Part shown: positions 45,891-58,530 of the stretch, in pieces | Numbering within the stretch: position 1 is the stretch's first letter | How the letters are laid out: every line of letters starts with the position of its first letter | NCBI GenBank assembly: GCA_010093705.1 | Contig: MU006096.1 | Coordinates: 1,380,483 to 1,444,482, forward strand | Source: Patellaria atrata CBS 101060 | Taxonomy: Eukaryota; Ascomycota; Dothideomycetes; Patellariales; Patellariaceae | Direction of reading: 5' to 3' | DNA: 64,000 bases | Translations under genes and position numbers: made by a program | Notes under the pieces: generated by a model | The model's database searches: none | What the model was told of the DNA's origin: nothing | What the model saw: the letters and a program-made list of their open reading frames with translations, nothing else

Positions 45891-47318
45891 ATGTTGCTGA
45901 ATTTGTTTCGAAAATTTTCTAGCATCTACTTGATACTTATAGCAGTTGTCCCCTGGAGTATCAATGCGACCAAACACCATTTGTTTGCGGGAACACTTCT
46001 GAATGATGGATACATATACGCTCTCGAATTTGATGATATAGCTGCTACTCTCAAAATGACGAAGCGCAATGCTGCAGTCAAGCCTCATGGCTGGATCGCG
46101 TTTGACGTATGTTCATTCTCAACAACTTATCGAGGATCATACCATTGGAAATAGTTTAACACCAAAAAGAACTTCTCATTACATCTGAAGCTAACCTAGC
46201 CCCCCAAAAAGCACAAAAAACAAAATATTTACGGCTCCGCCATCAACACGACCAAATTCGCCAGCTACCGCATCGTCAATGAGAACACTTTAGAACACGA
46301 AAGCACGGTCGATGTCCCCGCCGGCTGTAAATACCCCCAATTACGGTAGCAAAGAGCCCCAACGAGAGAAAAAACACTAACGCCAATCTTCCCCCCTAGG
46401 CGACAACGGCCAGACAATCTACGTCCTCGCATCCCCAAACCCGCCATACGACGTCTACGGCTCTCTCTTTCCCGGGCCTTCTCCCTGCGGTCTCGCCCTC
46501 CCCGTCACCTCCTCCGGCGCCCTCTCCACGTCCTTCCCGCCGCAAACCTTCCGCTACAGAAACGAGACCGGCGTCCATGGCACCGCGCTGACCGAGGACG
46601 GGAAGTTCTTGTACACGGCGGACTATTCCGCGAACGCGATCTGGACGCACAGGATTGAGAGGGGAACGGGGAAGGTAAAATTTGTGAAGAGGACGGAGGC
46701 GCATGGGAAGGATGTGGAACCGAGGCATGTGGCTGTCAGAGGCGGTGGCGGGAAGGGGAAAGGGGGACGGTTGTACGTGCTCGCAGAGAAGAGTAACGAG
46801 GTCGTGGATTACACACTGGACCGGAAGACTGGCACACCCAAGTTTGTGAAAGCGTGGGGACTGTTGCCGCGGGGTGAGTAGTCCCTATATAATTTTCCTT
46901 GTCCCCTTCTACTAATCGATCGTCTACAGGAGCAAATAACTCGGCCTTCTGGTCCGCTGAGGTCGCAACCACCGCCTCGGGCAACTACCTCTGGGCCACC
47001 GCCCGCCACCGCTCCGGCGGCCGCGGGCACATCTCCCTTTTCGCCCTCGACTCCTCTTCGGGCGCGATCACGGGGCTTGCGGATCGCAAGCAAACGACGA
47101 CTGAGGGCGGTATCGCGAACTCTGCGAGTCCGGCAACGTGGGCGGGCGGTGACGAGTGGATGGCGCTGACGGATTGGAGGAATAATGGGAGCGGTGGGGT
47201 AGAGGTGTGGCGGGCTATGGGGTTAGATGGGAAGAGGGGGAAGATTAAGATTGAGAGTGTGGCGAGGGTGGAGCCGGATGAGGATGATTGCTGTGCTAAT
47301 GTTATTTGGTTGGATTGA
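45891..47318 (+). CDS. Secreted carboxymuconate-cyclase-like lactonase (beta-propeller)
   Basis: Four exons, 45891-46106, 46212-46326, 46400-46873 and 46930-47318, give 397 aa. Residues about 10-26 (SSIYLILIAVVPWSIN) form a signal peptide. The rest matches the seven-bladed lactonase / 3-carboxy-cis,cis-muconate cyclase family: HHLFAGTLL at the start, KPHGWIAFD, the NETGVHGTALTEDGKFLYTAD metal/propeller segment, and EVATTASGNYLWATARHR. True fungal CMLE closes 3-carboxymuconate to the lactone in the protocatechuate pathway inside the cell. The signal peptide suggests this copy acts outside, so its substrate is unsure. Exons 3-4 are far richer in G/C than exon 1. The end is reached at a TGA in the same frame. 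Confidence 0.85.
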
Positions 47319-48010
47319 GATGATTTGGGGGTAAGGGGTGTATGTGGGAAGTCAGTTTGCTGTGTACAAAAAGCTAAATTGCAGGCGGAATAGTTATTAT
47401 ATATATCTGAATTGTGTCTACGAGGAGCGACTTTGAAGAAAATCCTACGTGATTTTAATAAAAGATCACATTGCGTTTCCTGCAGTATCTAGACGGTATT
47501 CTAAACTATGAGTGAGCAGAAGTCTCGTGAGAAAACCTACTTTCTATGACCGAATGATCGAAGACGAAAGAAACGGTCTTACAATTTCCTAACCAGGTAG
47601 TAACCGTTGAGGTAGAACTAACATTTCGTCCGAGCTGTCGTGGCTTGATACCACAACCGCAGCCTCTAAGCTTAGGATAGAGAAAGAAATTTACCATGTA
47701 ATCACCTTTTGAGACACAAGTAGACTGAATAGTAAATCGGAAGATAAAATAAGTAGGACTTAAACCGATTCTATTGAATGGGAGTAACTCTGAAAATGTT
47801 TCGACTCGGGATTGATCCTTCGGCACTGAATTTGAAGACGCCGAGAAATTTGAATAGACGTCAAGATTAAGAGTTCTATATTTTTAATTTGAGATGAGTA
47901 ACGTACTCGGTCAAGAAGTAGAGATAGGGCTTTGGATATGAACTATACTGTACTCTCTCTCCAATTTACAGCAATCCAAAGCAACTCCTCTAACTCTTAA
48001 GATATCATAC
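47319..48010. other. Convergent spacer
   Basis: 692 bp between the lactonase and the quinone reductase stops. No gene supported; a 106-codon minus frame at 47506-47826 has no resemblance to known proteins. Confidence 0.55.
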
Positions 48011-49243
48011 TCATGGCTTCAGTAGCAATTTTCCTGTCGTTTTTCTTCCCTCGATATCCTATATCACATATTAGTATGAAAGACCCTTGTGTCGATAGTA
48101 GTCGAACACTTACCGAATGCGCTCGCGCAACGTCTCTCAAAGGGTACACATCATGTATCCTCACCTGGAGCTTATCCTTCAACATAAAATCCCACAGCTC
48201 GCTCGCATAATGCTCCGCCTCCTCCCTTGTAGCCAGGTATCCGAAAAGCATCGGTCTTGACAGTTTAACCACTTTCGGGGAGAGGCGCCTATAAACCCCG
48301 TCAGTTTCCGCACCACCTCTATCAAACGCGATCCGCGTAAATTTACATAGGGGAGTACTCACGCAATGGTAACCGGGGGAACAGCTCCACTTGCATTCCC
48401 AAAGCTGACCAGACTCCCCTTGCGCGCGACACACTCTAAAGAGATATCGAAGGTATCCTGTCCGACACCATCGAAGACGGCGATGACACCCTTCCCGTTC
48501 GTAACCTCGTTAACAGTCTTTACGATATCCTCTTTGGCATAATTCACCGTCACTTCCGCCCCAAATTGCTTCGCGAGCTCCAACTTCTCATCGCTACTCG
48601 CCGTCGCTACTGTATGTGCGCCCACGGCCTTCAATAGCTGACACAACCACAACCCGACGCCCCCAGCGGCAGCATGAACTAAGACCCAATCGCCCGGTTT
48701 TACATGATGTGACTCTCTTATGAGGGTCAGTGCAGTGAGCCCCTGAAGGATACCGGCACATGCAGTCTCTGTAGATATGCCGTCAGGGATAGAGAATACA
48801 TGGAGGGAGGGGACGGCCGAGTACTCTGCATAAGCTGCCGAGCCCATGTATACGACTCGTTGGCCCTCTTGTAGGTCATATGTTTCTCCTCCGCCGAGAG
48901 CGGCTATTATGCCCCCCCCTTCGCGACCGAGGGTATATGGGAAGGAGGGCGCTTGGTAGAGGCCTGTGCGGAAGTACGTATCGATATAGTTCACTCCGAT
49001 AACCTCATTCTTGATCAAAATCTCTCCTTTCTTCGGCTCAGGTACGGGTAGATCATCCTTATACTGTAAAACCTCTGTGCCACCGGTCTTCTCAATGATC
49101 ACTCCGAACATCTTTTTAGGTGTTTCCGATACCATTGTGCGGACAAAATAGGAATTTAAAGTCGCTCTAAGTACTGATTGACGCCGTAAAGCTTTAAGTC
49201 TGAAGGTAGATGTAAGAGAGGTGGAAAGGAGACGGATAGACAT
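48011..49243 (-). CDS. ZTA1: NADPH:quinone oxidoreductase (zeta-crystallin / Zta1 type)
   Basis: Three exons, complement(48363-49243, 48114-48288, 48011-48058), with introns of 74 and 55 nt, give 367 aa. It is a zinc-free medium-chain reductase that reduces quinones using NADPH. GVNYIDTYFRTGLY and LGREGGGII are typical of the quinone-reductase branch; the NADPH loop is AAAGGVGLWLCQL; LSRPMLFGYLA follows after the first splice. The last 16-codon exon gives DIEGRKTTGKLLLKP, the usual family ending. Residues 1-36 are Arg/Ser-rich without acids and look like a mitochondrial leader. Met37 (49135, context ACAATGG) begins the core protein and could serve as a cytosolic start. Confidence 0.95.
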
Positions 49244-50052
49244 GTAGAGGAATATATTGTTTGGATGGTAGCTTATATGGGATGATTACGATCTGATAGC
49301 TACGAACAATGACGAAAGCGGGGCCGGAATTAGAGAATGGGGGGTAACCTTATGCGAGTTACCTTATGGGAATAACCTTATGGGAGTAATCTTAACCTTA
49401 TAGGTAACCTTATAGTTAACCTTAGAACTTTAACCAGATCGAAATATTGTAATACTTTCCTTCACCAAGTATAAATTATCAACTCACTGTTTTAAGAATT
49501 GATCATCCCTACTAACTAGCTATCTAACTACCAGGAGAATCAATGTCACTAAACATATTGCCCGAGTCACCCCCGAAGCATTGCATCCTCCTGCCTCATT
49601 TAGCTTCCCAGAAGTTCCAGGTCTGCTCACTGAACCTGGAATAATATCTCCAGTATGCGCCTGTATACTGTAGTGAGATAACAGAGACCAGTTCGGTGGA
49701 CGTAGAGCATGGCGTGTTGTCACCGTAGGTACCTGGGGAGTTATTAAATTTCCAGACGAGGGGGTGGAAGGTACAGTTCCAAATATTGAGCTCATGAGCG
49801 ATGATAACTGTTCAGGTGGAGTTGTTGAATATTCGCTCTTGACATTTGGAACTGAACTCGCACTCGTTGACACCAGCCCGTGGCTCTAAAATTACAATGC
49901 CGCTTGCAGATACCCAACATAAAAGGTCTTTGAGACATAACAGAAGGAGGATAAGATGTAGAAGTAAAGACAATGGTGAAAGGAGAAGTAAAAGTAAATG
50001 TGCTTCATAACAGAAGAAGAAACCGCACCTCCGTGTCCCGGATAAGTATAAC
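49244..50052. other. Intergenic with TAACCTTA tandem repeat
   Basis: 809 bp: promoter of the quinone reductase and 3' side of the GH72 gene. It contains the repeat at 49344-49425. A Ser/Thr/Pro-rich minus frame at 49520-49873 has no ATG and no clear splice partner. Confidence 0.55.
49344..49425. repeat. Degenerate TAACCTTA tandem repeat
   Basis: About six units: three 14-bp copies of GTAACCTTATGGGA-type sequence, then 12-bp ACCTTATAGGTA-type copies. It starts 100 bp upstream of the quinone reductase start codon. Confidence 0.8.
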
Positions 50053-51654
50053 CTACAACAATCCAAACATCAGTAACATCGCAACAAACAAACTCGATGT
50101 CGATCCGAGAGACGGATCAATCGCATCCGCAGCATTGGTCTTAGTTGGCTTCGCGCCGCTAGCCGTTCCTGAAGGACTGGTATCCTCGCCGCTGGGTACG
50201 TTGCTTTGACCGTTGCGAACAGGTTTGACTGCAAGGCCAGTGATTTCTTGTCCGTTGCTAGCGTATACCGGATATGGCACTTTGAGATCACCAATCTCAA
50301 CCAGCTCACCTCGGTTGGGATTCGATAGGCCGTTGTTAATAAGGTCTTGCACGTCATCTGGGGTATCCGGGATATCAAACGACTTGCTGAACATGTCATT
50401 CGTGATGAGGTTACGGTTGCAGCGGGGTGGGCGTAGCGATGTCGCTTCCGGATTGGTTGACTGAAGAAGACCGAGATCCAAATCGTTGAATTGGCCTTGT
50501 AGATTGTCGAAATCAACCATGAGAGAGACGGAATTGTTGCCATTGATGGTAACAAGACCGAAATCGTGCTCCTCTTGACTGTACTCGTAGACCAAACCAC
50601 CGGATAGGGACGTCATTTTCGTGCCATAGATGGTTCCGACTTCCTCGAAAACACGTGGTTGTACTTCGTTGCAGCCATATTCCGAGAAGAAGACTGGGAT
50701 AGTGCTGTTGCCGAAGATTTCCACAAGGTCATCATAACCAGCAGTTTCGAAAGTCGCATCCCCGCCGCACCAGGAGTAGGAGTTTACACCGAAGAAGTCG
50801 GAGCTTGACACGTTATCATCCTCCCCATCCAAGGCGCATTGCAAGTACTCCCACTGGTCCTGAAGAATGGGCCGAACATCGGCAGCGGAGTATCCAACAG
50901 GGATAGGTCTATCCGCGTGGTTCTTGATGTAGTTTTTCAAGTCGCGCTGAATAGCCTAGCGAAGGGATTTAATTACGTACAACGCTAGGTGGGGATCGCT
51001 ACTTACCCTGATATACGGTGGATTGTCCTTGGATGTCGGTATATCGTTCATAACCTCATTCGCCGAAAAGAAGCCCATGACGTTGGGGAAGGCCTTGAAG
51101 GCTTCAACCACGCCAAATACTCTCTTTAGGTAGCCTACATGATACGACGATGCAGGATCGGATCTGTCCAGACTCTCGCCGGCTAAGGGAGAATTGACAT
51201 CGATAATGACGTAGATACCGGCTGTATTCCAGATGCTCATACACTCATCATGATCCGCTCTAGGATCCGTGTTATAGACTCGAATGGTATTGATACCCAG
51301 TCGTTGAAGGATAGCAGCATCGCGAAGGCAAGCTTTGGCGTCACTCAGCGCGTCCTCTTGTGCTTCTGGGTTGTATCCTGCTTGCCCTCCAGGTTGATAA
51401 CTGGTAGACTATTTAGTTCCCGTGGCAGCCTAGTCTTTTACTATAGTATATACTCACTCAACACCAATAATCATAACCCGCTTATTCGTCACGGTGTCCA
51501 CAAAATCCTGGCCTCGGACCTCGACTGTGTTGACGGCGTATGCGACACTGGTGAGCGAGGCAAGCAGCACTGGGACTGACTTTGACTGAAGTTCACGTTA
51601 GTGCCCCGGCGCATATCCATATCATGAGTCGTTTGAAAGACTTACAAATATCAT
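50053..51654 (-). CDS. GAS1: GPI-anchored 1,3-beta-glucanosyltransferase (GH72; Gas/Gel)
   Basis: Four exons, complement(51646-51654, 51458-51585, 51007-51400, 50053-50955), give 477 aa. The first exon is only 9 nt (ATG ATA TTT); after splicing the signal peptide reads MIFSKSVPVLLASLTSVAYA. The GH72 core starts at VEVRGQDFVD and includes RLGINTIRVYNTDP. The acid/base Glu161 lies in SANEVMND (161 is also the yeast Gas1 number) and the nucleophile Glu269 in FSEYGCN. The enzyme cuts and rejoins beta-1,3-glucan chains in the wall. There is no Cys-box module, so it belongs to the Gel1-like subgroup. The C-terminus is a Ser/Thr-rich linker followed by a hydrophobic tail (SLFVAMLLMFGLL), a GPI-attachment signal. 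Confidence 0.95.
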
Positions 51655-52490
51655 GGCGTCCAATACTCAGTATCCAATCGCTCTTAATAGGGTATTATGT
51701 GCCCGATGTGGTGTTGACGCGAGGTATGTATATAATCTCCCAGATCAACTGGAATGTAGTCACAACGAGCGTTAACCTATTCCCGAAAACGAAAGAACGT
51801 AAGCAATTCGATTGCTAGCGAGTGCAATTGGGACAGAGCCCGTCTATTGTGTCAAAATTATCTAAGGTACAGTGTTGGAAGAAAAAGGAAGAGAGTAGTG
51901 GGAGGGCATAAGGTATAAGGTAGTTCTAATAAGTCGCGACGGGCGCCAGGAAGCAGAGCAGACGTGCCAGACAAGAAAAGGCAGGTGAGTTGCGGGCTGA
52001 CGTTTGATAATAATAAATAATAATAATACGAAGCACCCAAGTACAGCCAAGACCCTAATAAGTCTCAGGTCTTTGCATGCGTATATCCAGCGAACGTTCT
52101 CTTTGTACACCTTTAAGACAAAGACCTCAGTGACGCATGTTTCAAGTTTCAATAATGAGGAACGCAAGGAATCTTGTACGGAGAGTAACTTTAGCAGCCG
52201 CCACCACTCTATCACTTACGCACTATAACTTCATCCTCTACCTGCAATACAACTCTTATTTTGTACAATTAGTATATATTGTAAATCAAGATTAGAAATA
52301 AACATTTTGAATCCCCTATCTTCAAGCTTGCGACGCCCATCCGATGCTCTCTACAATACTAACCTAGGTGTACTGTACTGTACACCAAAAACACCCCCTA
52401 CCTTACGTTTCCCTAGGTACACTTTCTAGAGAATAAAGAAAGCTAAGATCCCCACTATCATAAGTATACAATGAACTGCGCTCCCATTCC
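51655..52490. other. Intergenic
   Basis: 836 bp: promoter of the GH72 gene and 3' end of GEA. It has TAATAATAA units at about 52006-52024 and an ACCTTACG motif near 52400. No gene supported. Confidence 0.55.
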
Positions 52491-55400
52491 TTACGGTTCA
52501 CTCTTTGTCCCCGCCACATTTTCTCCTTCCGTCTCTGCAGGAGCGGCTGCTGGGGGAGCAGGAGGAGGGGGAGCATGAGGAGCATTAACTCCACCGGAGC
52601 CGGCAGCATTTTTCTCCCCTTCCTTCTTCTTTTCCACTGCCCTCTTCCTCCTCTCAACCTCCTCCGGGAAGACTTCCCCAAACAAGTCCGGTAAAAATCT
52701 CTCCAACCTCTTCCACGTCTCGGTCCACAGATTTTCCAACTCAGGCCTCTCCTCCGGGGTTGCTAGATAACCTCCGTTCTTCATAACATATAGAATATTC
52801 TTCAAGTTCTCCGCCACCGCCTCTTCCAGATGCTCGCCCTGCCCGCTGTTCATCAACCTATCCATGATGGCTAGAATGCGGAGCCAAAGTTCAACCATGC
52901 CCTCCCATTCCGACAGATCAACGAGGTGATGTAGGAAAATCTTGCAGAGCAGAGTCGCCGCCTGGACCCTTGTCTCGCTCATGCCGACCGGGTCAGATTG
53001 CCAGACCTCGGGTTTCAGCAGTTGCGTGATGAGTGGGAAAAGAACTTCGGTGAAGATGGCCGTCCATTCTTTGTGCTCCGGCGAGGCGAGGTCGTTCGAC
53101 AGTAGCGAGCGTTGGAGTGATGAGAAAGCTTGTTGGCGGACCTCCCGGCTTGGGTTGAGGCATTGCGTCGTAAGCGCCCTAAAGATAGGCGACCAGTACG
53201 CGTTCCATGCTGAAGAATGTTAGAGAACTGTAGAAAATGGCCTTGAGTTAAGTTTACCTTCTGTTGCCTCCAAATGGGATTGCTCTATGAAATAAGGAAC
53301 CCGGCTCGTCATCGAATGAATCATATGAACGGCCTTTACGCCACGCACTACCACTTCGCTTGTCCTGCAATATAATCAGCTTGTGTTGAGATTGTCACCA
53401 AAGATGGACCTACTGAGTTTTCTTCAGTGCCTGTTTCGCCGCATTTGCCTTCCTGGTTGCTTGCTCGCGCTTATGCATTTCTGCAGCACCTAAGCTACCA
53501 GCCGTAGCGAATTCATTGAGCAATGAAATTGCAGCTTCGTAATTGTCAGCCGTAATCCCAGGTTGGGAAGCTTCAAACAGAGCTTGCACAACGTTGAAGA
53601 CTGCAGCTGCGGATTTCTTGTTCGAAGCTAGCGAATGTAAGATTGACCAAAAATTGGGCGAATTTGCCATTTCACTGCGAAGACCAGCGGGCCCATCAAT
53701 GCATTCAGAAAGACCTTTGAGAAGGGGCAAAGCACATTGATTTAAGAGGTCAGGGTTGAAGCTAGAGAATGTATGGAGAACTACAGGTGCTCGGATAAAG
53801 TCGTGATCCTGGATGCCGTCATTAACTGGTTGCGGTAGTGAGCCTCCTGGTTCAGCTTTACTTACGTTACTCTCCCTTAGGAGACACAGAAGGTAGTATA
53901 CCGTTCTCGAAACGACAACAGGGTTGTAATTCTGGGAGTCCCGAATGACCGTCTGGAGCGCATCCGCCACCTCCTTCCCGAATGCTTCAATGGTTTTAGC
54001 ATCTCTTAGGACGAGAGTGGTTGCTAGTTCCAGGACGAATACGATGGATGGATCGTATATAGGCTTCTTAATCTTAGCCTTCGTGCCGTTTGGCCTTAAC
54101 GGGCTTGGAGCAGGAAGATCGGGCTTAACTACGATGACGCGCGGTGATGAATCCTCTGGTATTTGCTCTAGAAGTGTCATGAGCAGTGACTTTACACCTT
54201 CAGTTGGCATTTGGCTAGAGGCATTCAGTAACTGATCCCTTTTCAATTTTCAATCGGTCTTACCTAATGTTTCGGAAGATATCATCGAAATTACAGGAGT
54301 TTATGGCATCAATCGCACACAACGTATACTCAATCTCCTGTTCTGACGGCTCGGGGGGTTCATCCGTTGCAAAACTTGAAACGTAAGAGGTGAATGCAGA
54401 GAATAATCCAGTCTCTACTGGTCGCTCCCCGCGTTCTATGATCTGAGCGGGGCTTTGGAGAGGAATCGGTGGAAGATCCATTGTTTTAGGTATCGAGGAG
54501 AAAGTCGGAGGGATGAGGGCGTTCACAAAAAGGTTTAGAATAATGCGAACAATCTGCAAATTATTAGTGACCTGTATGAAAAAGGCTGTGTGTACTCACG
54601 GGTCCCCAGCCGTCCCTAACAGCCAACTCATTGTTGTGAACGACACCGAAAAGCACCACAGTCGCTAACTGCGCCCTATCGTCACGGCCGAATCGAACGG
54701 CGGTCTCGCTAACCATGACGCTCTTCTTCTCAACTTGAACTTCTGTATTGAGTGATGTGCTAGCAGGCGTCTCAGGCGCCAGCGTGCTGATATAGCTTAG
54801 AGAATTCACAATGCGATCTAGACATTCCGTCAACCCATATCTGGATGCAATCTGTGCGCACTGATTGAAAGCAGCGATTACACGCGAATAAACAGCATCC
54901 TCTGAAGCCGACATGAACACGAAAGATAAAGTGGCCACGATAGGTTTCCACGTCGCAGCAAACATATCTGCGTCGAAAAGATTCGTGTCACATATCGCCA
55001 AATGAGCCGCCGATTGAACCTTGACCTGAAGCTCTTTCCACGCGTGGTCGTACGCATTCCTGTTGTCGTGCTCCTCTGGTAAGATAATCTCATTAGTCTT
55101 GATAGAATCGTAGATGCCTTGGAGATATTCTTGGTCGAAGTCGTTTCCGTCATTAACCCCACGGAGATTTTTCGCGAAATCTGTATAAGCCATGCGCTGC
55201 TGAGATTTCAGATTCGGATTATGTTGATCGGTGTTCAACATAATGATAGCGAAACAAAGAACATAGACAGCATCTTGATTCGCGAGACCGTCAGGGGGGG
55301 AGTTAGCACAGTATCGTGCTGCGAACTCCGTCACTATGCGATCAATCAACTGAGCCTCTCCGGGTAGACGGAACGAGATAAGAAGATGCCTCAGAGCTTC

Positions 55401-57613
55401 ATCCACCCTCAGACCAGAGAAGTCGAAAGTGCCCATAAATGCAGTGAGGATCTCTTCGTTACCTCTTTTAGTCAGAAATTCACCGAGTATCTTTTTGTCG
55501 AGCCGTGATGTGGCTCGACAAAATTTGGCAACCGAAATAGGATTGTTTGGGTCATCAATAACTCCCTGTGATGCTAAATATGCGATGCCAGTTTTCGGCC
55601 TCTCGTTGAACTTTCTTGCGCCTCTAATGATAGTCCTTTTCAGGGCTCGCTGCTGTCTTAGAAATTCGACATCTGGGAAGGGATCACGATTTGGTTCGTC
55701 ATCCAATCGATCCGCAATGAACTGCACGTAGCCTAGAAGAGCGTCCAAACAGAGTGGCGGAACATTAGTCGTACTCCAGGTCGCAGAATCTGGGAAGGCA
55801 TTGCGTGACAACAGGCCCACCATATCCGTACAAAGATCACCGCGGTCGATTTCGCAGTCGTAATTGACGAATAGTTCAACCATAAAAGAGGGTATCCTAA
55901 TAAGTGCGCCAACACTTTCAACCATCGCTTCTCTTGCATCTGGTTTACGTGCTCCCCCTTCCAACCCAAGTTTCTGTCGGTCTTTAACAGGGACCGGTGT
56001 CGATCTTCCACTGTTAGGAGCCGGCGAGGATGGAGGGTTCTTTGATAAACTTGGGGCCTGTGGAACACCTTCGTATATTTCAGGAGGTATACCCGGCTCT
56101 AGTGGAATGTCGACCTTCGGGAATAGACAAGCAACGAGGTAAGATAAGAACAACTCTTGTTGTAGCTTGAGCACACCTCTGCACGTCGCTATAAGAGTAT
56201 ACGCTACTCTTAGAGACTCGTTCAATATGGCCATATTTTCGGACCTAACAAGCTGGAATAGGTGTCGACAAAGGGTGTCTTTTGCCAATGAAGCCAAACT
56301 TGGATGATTTGCTATTGAGGGTCCCGCAACTTCAAGCGCTACATCAACAATCCTGAGTCCCATAATACGCATAGTATCGGTATGTTGACGGTCATGTGGA
56401 TCTAGCAGATCGACAAGTACCCTCAGCAGTTCTCGAATGGATGGTAGCGAGTATGGTTTGACAATAACATCCTCTTCCGAAGTTAGTTCTTTAGGAAGGT
56501 CTATATGGCTGCCATTAATGTTGCCTATTACCGGCTTTTCTTCGCTCCTATCCTGGGATCTTTCCTCTCGTGGAGTATCGACCCTCGTATCAGAGCTGGT
56601 TGAAGGTCTCGCCTCGGCCTCCTTGGTGCTCGGTACGGTGAGATTGGTACCGTTTACCGTAGGATCCATTTTCACGGCATCCATATCGTCTTTGGTGTCC
56701 TCATCTAAAGCACCCGGCTCTTCTCCCGCCTCAATCTCCAGATGTTTTAGCCGTTCAAATATGACCTGACACATCGTGATCATGGATATCTCTGCAGCCC
56801 GCCGTAACTGTTCTGACAACCTGCTCTGGCAGCACATGCTTAGTCCCGTCTCCATCATCTCACAAATGCTCTCGTCTCCCAGTATATCTCCCCCAGGTCC
56901 GGAAATCATGCCTTCCATAAGCTTCAGTATTCTTAGTAAGACAACCTCATCAGAAGAGGAATCCGTAGCTTCAAACCGGCAATGTGTGATCGCGGAGGAG
57001 AGCAGTTGCATAGCAACTGACAATCGAGGGGAATCTCGACAAATGATATTGTATTGGAGAAACTTAGTAATAGCAACGAGAGCTAAAGAGGTGATCGGGG
57101 CCGAAGTCGAGGAAGACCGAATTACTTGGAGAAAAGGGTGAAAGAGCGCCGGCGTGTCGAATTGTCTGATATCTGAATTTACTTAGCATAGACCTAGTTC
57201 GTCTCTTATCAGACCATACCTTTACAGCCTTTCAGATCTGCCCTCAACCGTGCAAATGCTGCCATAAGCGGGTTGTCCTGCATGCTTTTCCCTTTCTTGC
57301 CCCTCAGACCCCATCGCGACACTGAATCCTCCTCCTCCAAGTTGATACTGCTCGCCGAAGCTTGCTTTGGTTTATGCGTCCTCGGCGTCGGAGGCGGTCT
57401 ACTTGATCCTCCGCCTAGGATAGCAGCTACTGACGAGTGTGCCCACCGTGCATGCTTTCGCATGGCAGATGTGACAGTTATACATTCTGTGACAACGAGG
57501 GCGACGGGGTCCACAGCTATAGGAATAGGTCTGGTGTGAGTAAGGGTAGGAGTAGATGCTTGGGGCCTCGAAAGGACAGCAGAGTCCTCCTTATGTCTGT
57601 CATTGCTCATCAT
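52491..57613 (-). CDS. GEA2: Sec7-domain ARF guanine-nucleotide exchange factor (Gea/GBF1)
   Basis: Six exons, complement(57220-57613, 54600-57172, 54264-54553, 53414-54214, 53258-53364, 52491-53209), with introns of only 46-49 nt, give 1627 aa (yeast Gea2 1459). It activates Arf1 on early Golgi for COPI coat recruitment. The N-terminal DCB/HUS helical regions come first, then the Sec7 domain around residues 670-860: GVIDDPNNPISVAKFC and the catalytic Glu737 in FRLPGEAQ, followed by CFAIIMLNTDQHNPN. HDS helices follow. The C-terminal tail is Ala/Pro/Lys-rich. GBF/Gea rather than Sec7/BIG is favoured by length and the domain flanks. Intron 3 acceptor is placed at 54215 (CTCTAG, 49 nt) because the nearer AAAAG would leave an impossible 25-nt intron. 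Either of two adjacent ATGs may be the start. Confidence 0.94.
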
Positions 57614-58530
57614 GCGTACGAAACCCTAGGTGTAGAGGGTTCGAACGTTGTTCAAGGTTGGTCGTTCGCGAAATGTCCACGGTTGGGTTGAACTTAAATG
57701 CTGTTAACTTGAGCAGCCATAGTGCTAAGAGCTTCAGAGCGGTCGTGGTATTATTCAGCTTTTGGAAGATAAGACGTCGAGTAGAAAAAACTCTTGTGAA
57801 GTTGTGATATAGAGCTATTATTTCACTGAGGTTTCTGTCAGGTATCTAGTCTACTGTACTCGATTCACTAAAGCGGAAAAGATCGCAAGGCGATTGGACA
57901 CATATCAGCTCCTTTTCAGCGCACGCCACTCTACGGTTAGCCACATATAGTAAACTCCTACGCAAAATTGGTATACGGTATCTTAAACAGTATGTGTACT
58001 AATGATACAAAACTCGATGTCCACTATATGCTCGAAATTTGTATTCGAGATGCTCAAAGCCTGTCTATATACAGCTCTCGCCAACTCCCACCCGTCCCTG
58101 GTAAAACGCATCTTTTAGTGGTAATATGCATTGCAGAAAATAACAGATGCCAAAGAATATGTGCTCTCTGAGCATCAGACAATTATTATGTCAAGCTCTG
58201 AAATCTACCATCGAACTTCATTCATTCATAGCCAACAGTCCATGTTGTAGCTGTAGATCTTAGAGACGGGAACCCCACCCAACGGCAGCCTTTTAGACAA
58301 AGATGGTCGTTCACTGCCGTGCAAAAATGATGTGCGGGAAGGTGTATTGTAGTCCTGATGACGTGACGTTGTTTCCAATGAGTAACAGTTCATCAAGGTG
58401 TTGAGCGAGCGCGCGGGCTCTCGCCCCCTTGTTCCTAGTATCCTAATGACATGTTCTTAATGACCTTGCCTAAGACCAGAAGTATATGTTAGCATTCTGC
58501 ATGTATAGATGATTGATAGTTAGAGGAGAC
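57614..58530. other. Intergenic
   Basis: 917 bp: GEA promoter and 3' side of ANP1. No gene or RNA supported. Confidence 0.55.

Noticed and set aside
47506-47826. 106-codon minus frame in the convergent spacer
   Set aside because: No family resemblance and no gene signals around it.
49520-49873. Ser/Thr/Pro-rich 117-codon minus frame downstream of the GH72 gene
   Set aside because: Begins with GTG rather than ATG, no plausible donor linking it to the GH72 gene, whose stop is clear. Kept only as a weak possibility.
54239-54263. 25-nt intron in GEA using the AAAAG acceptor
   Set aside because: Too short to be spliced; the acceptor at 54215 gives a normal 49-nt intron and a better protein join.
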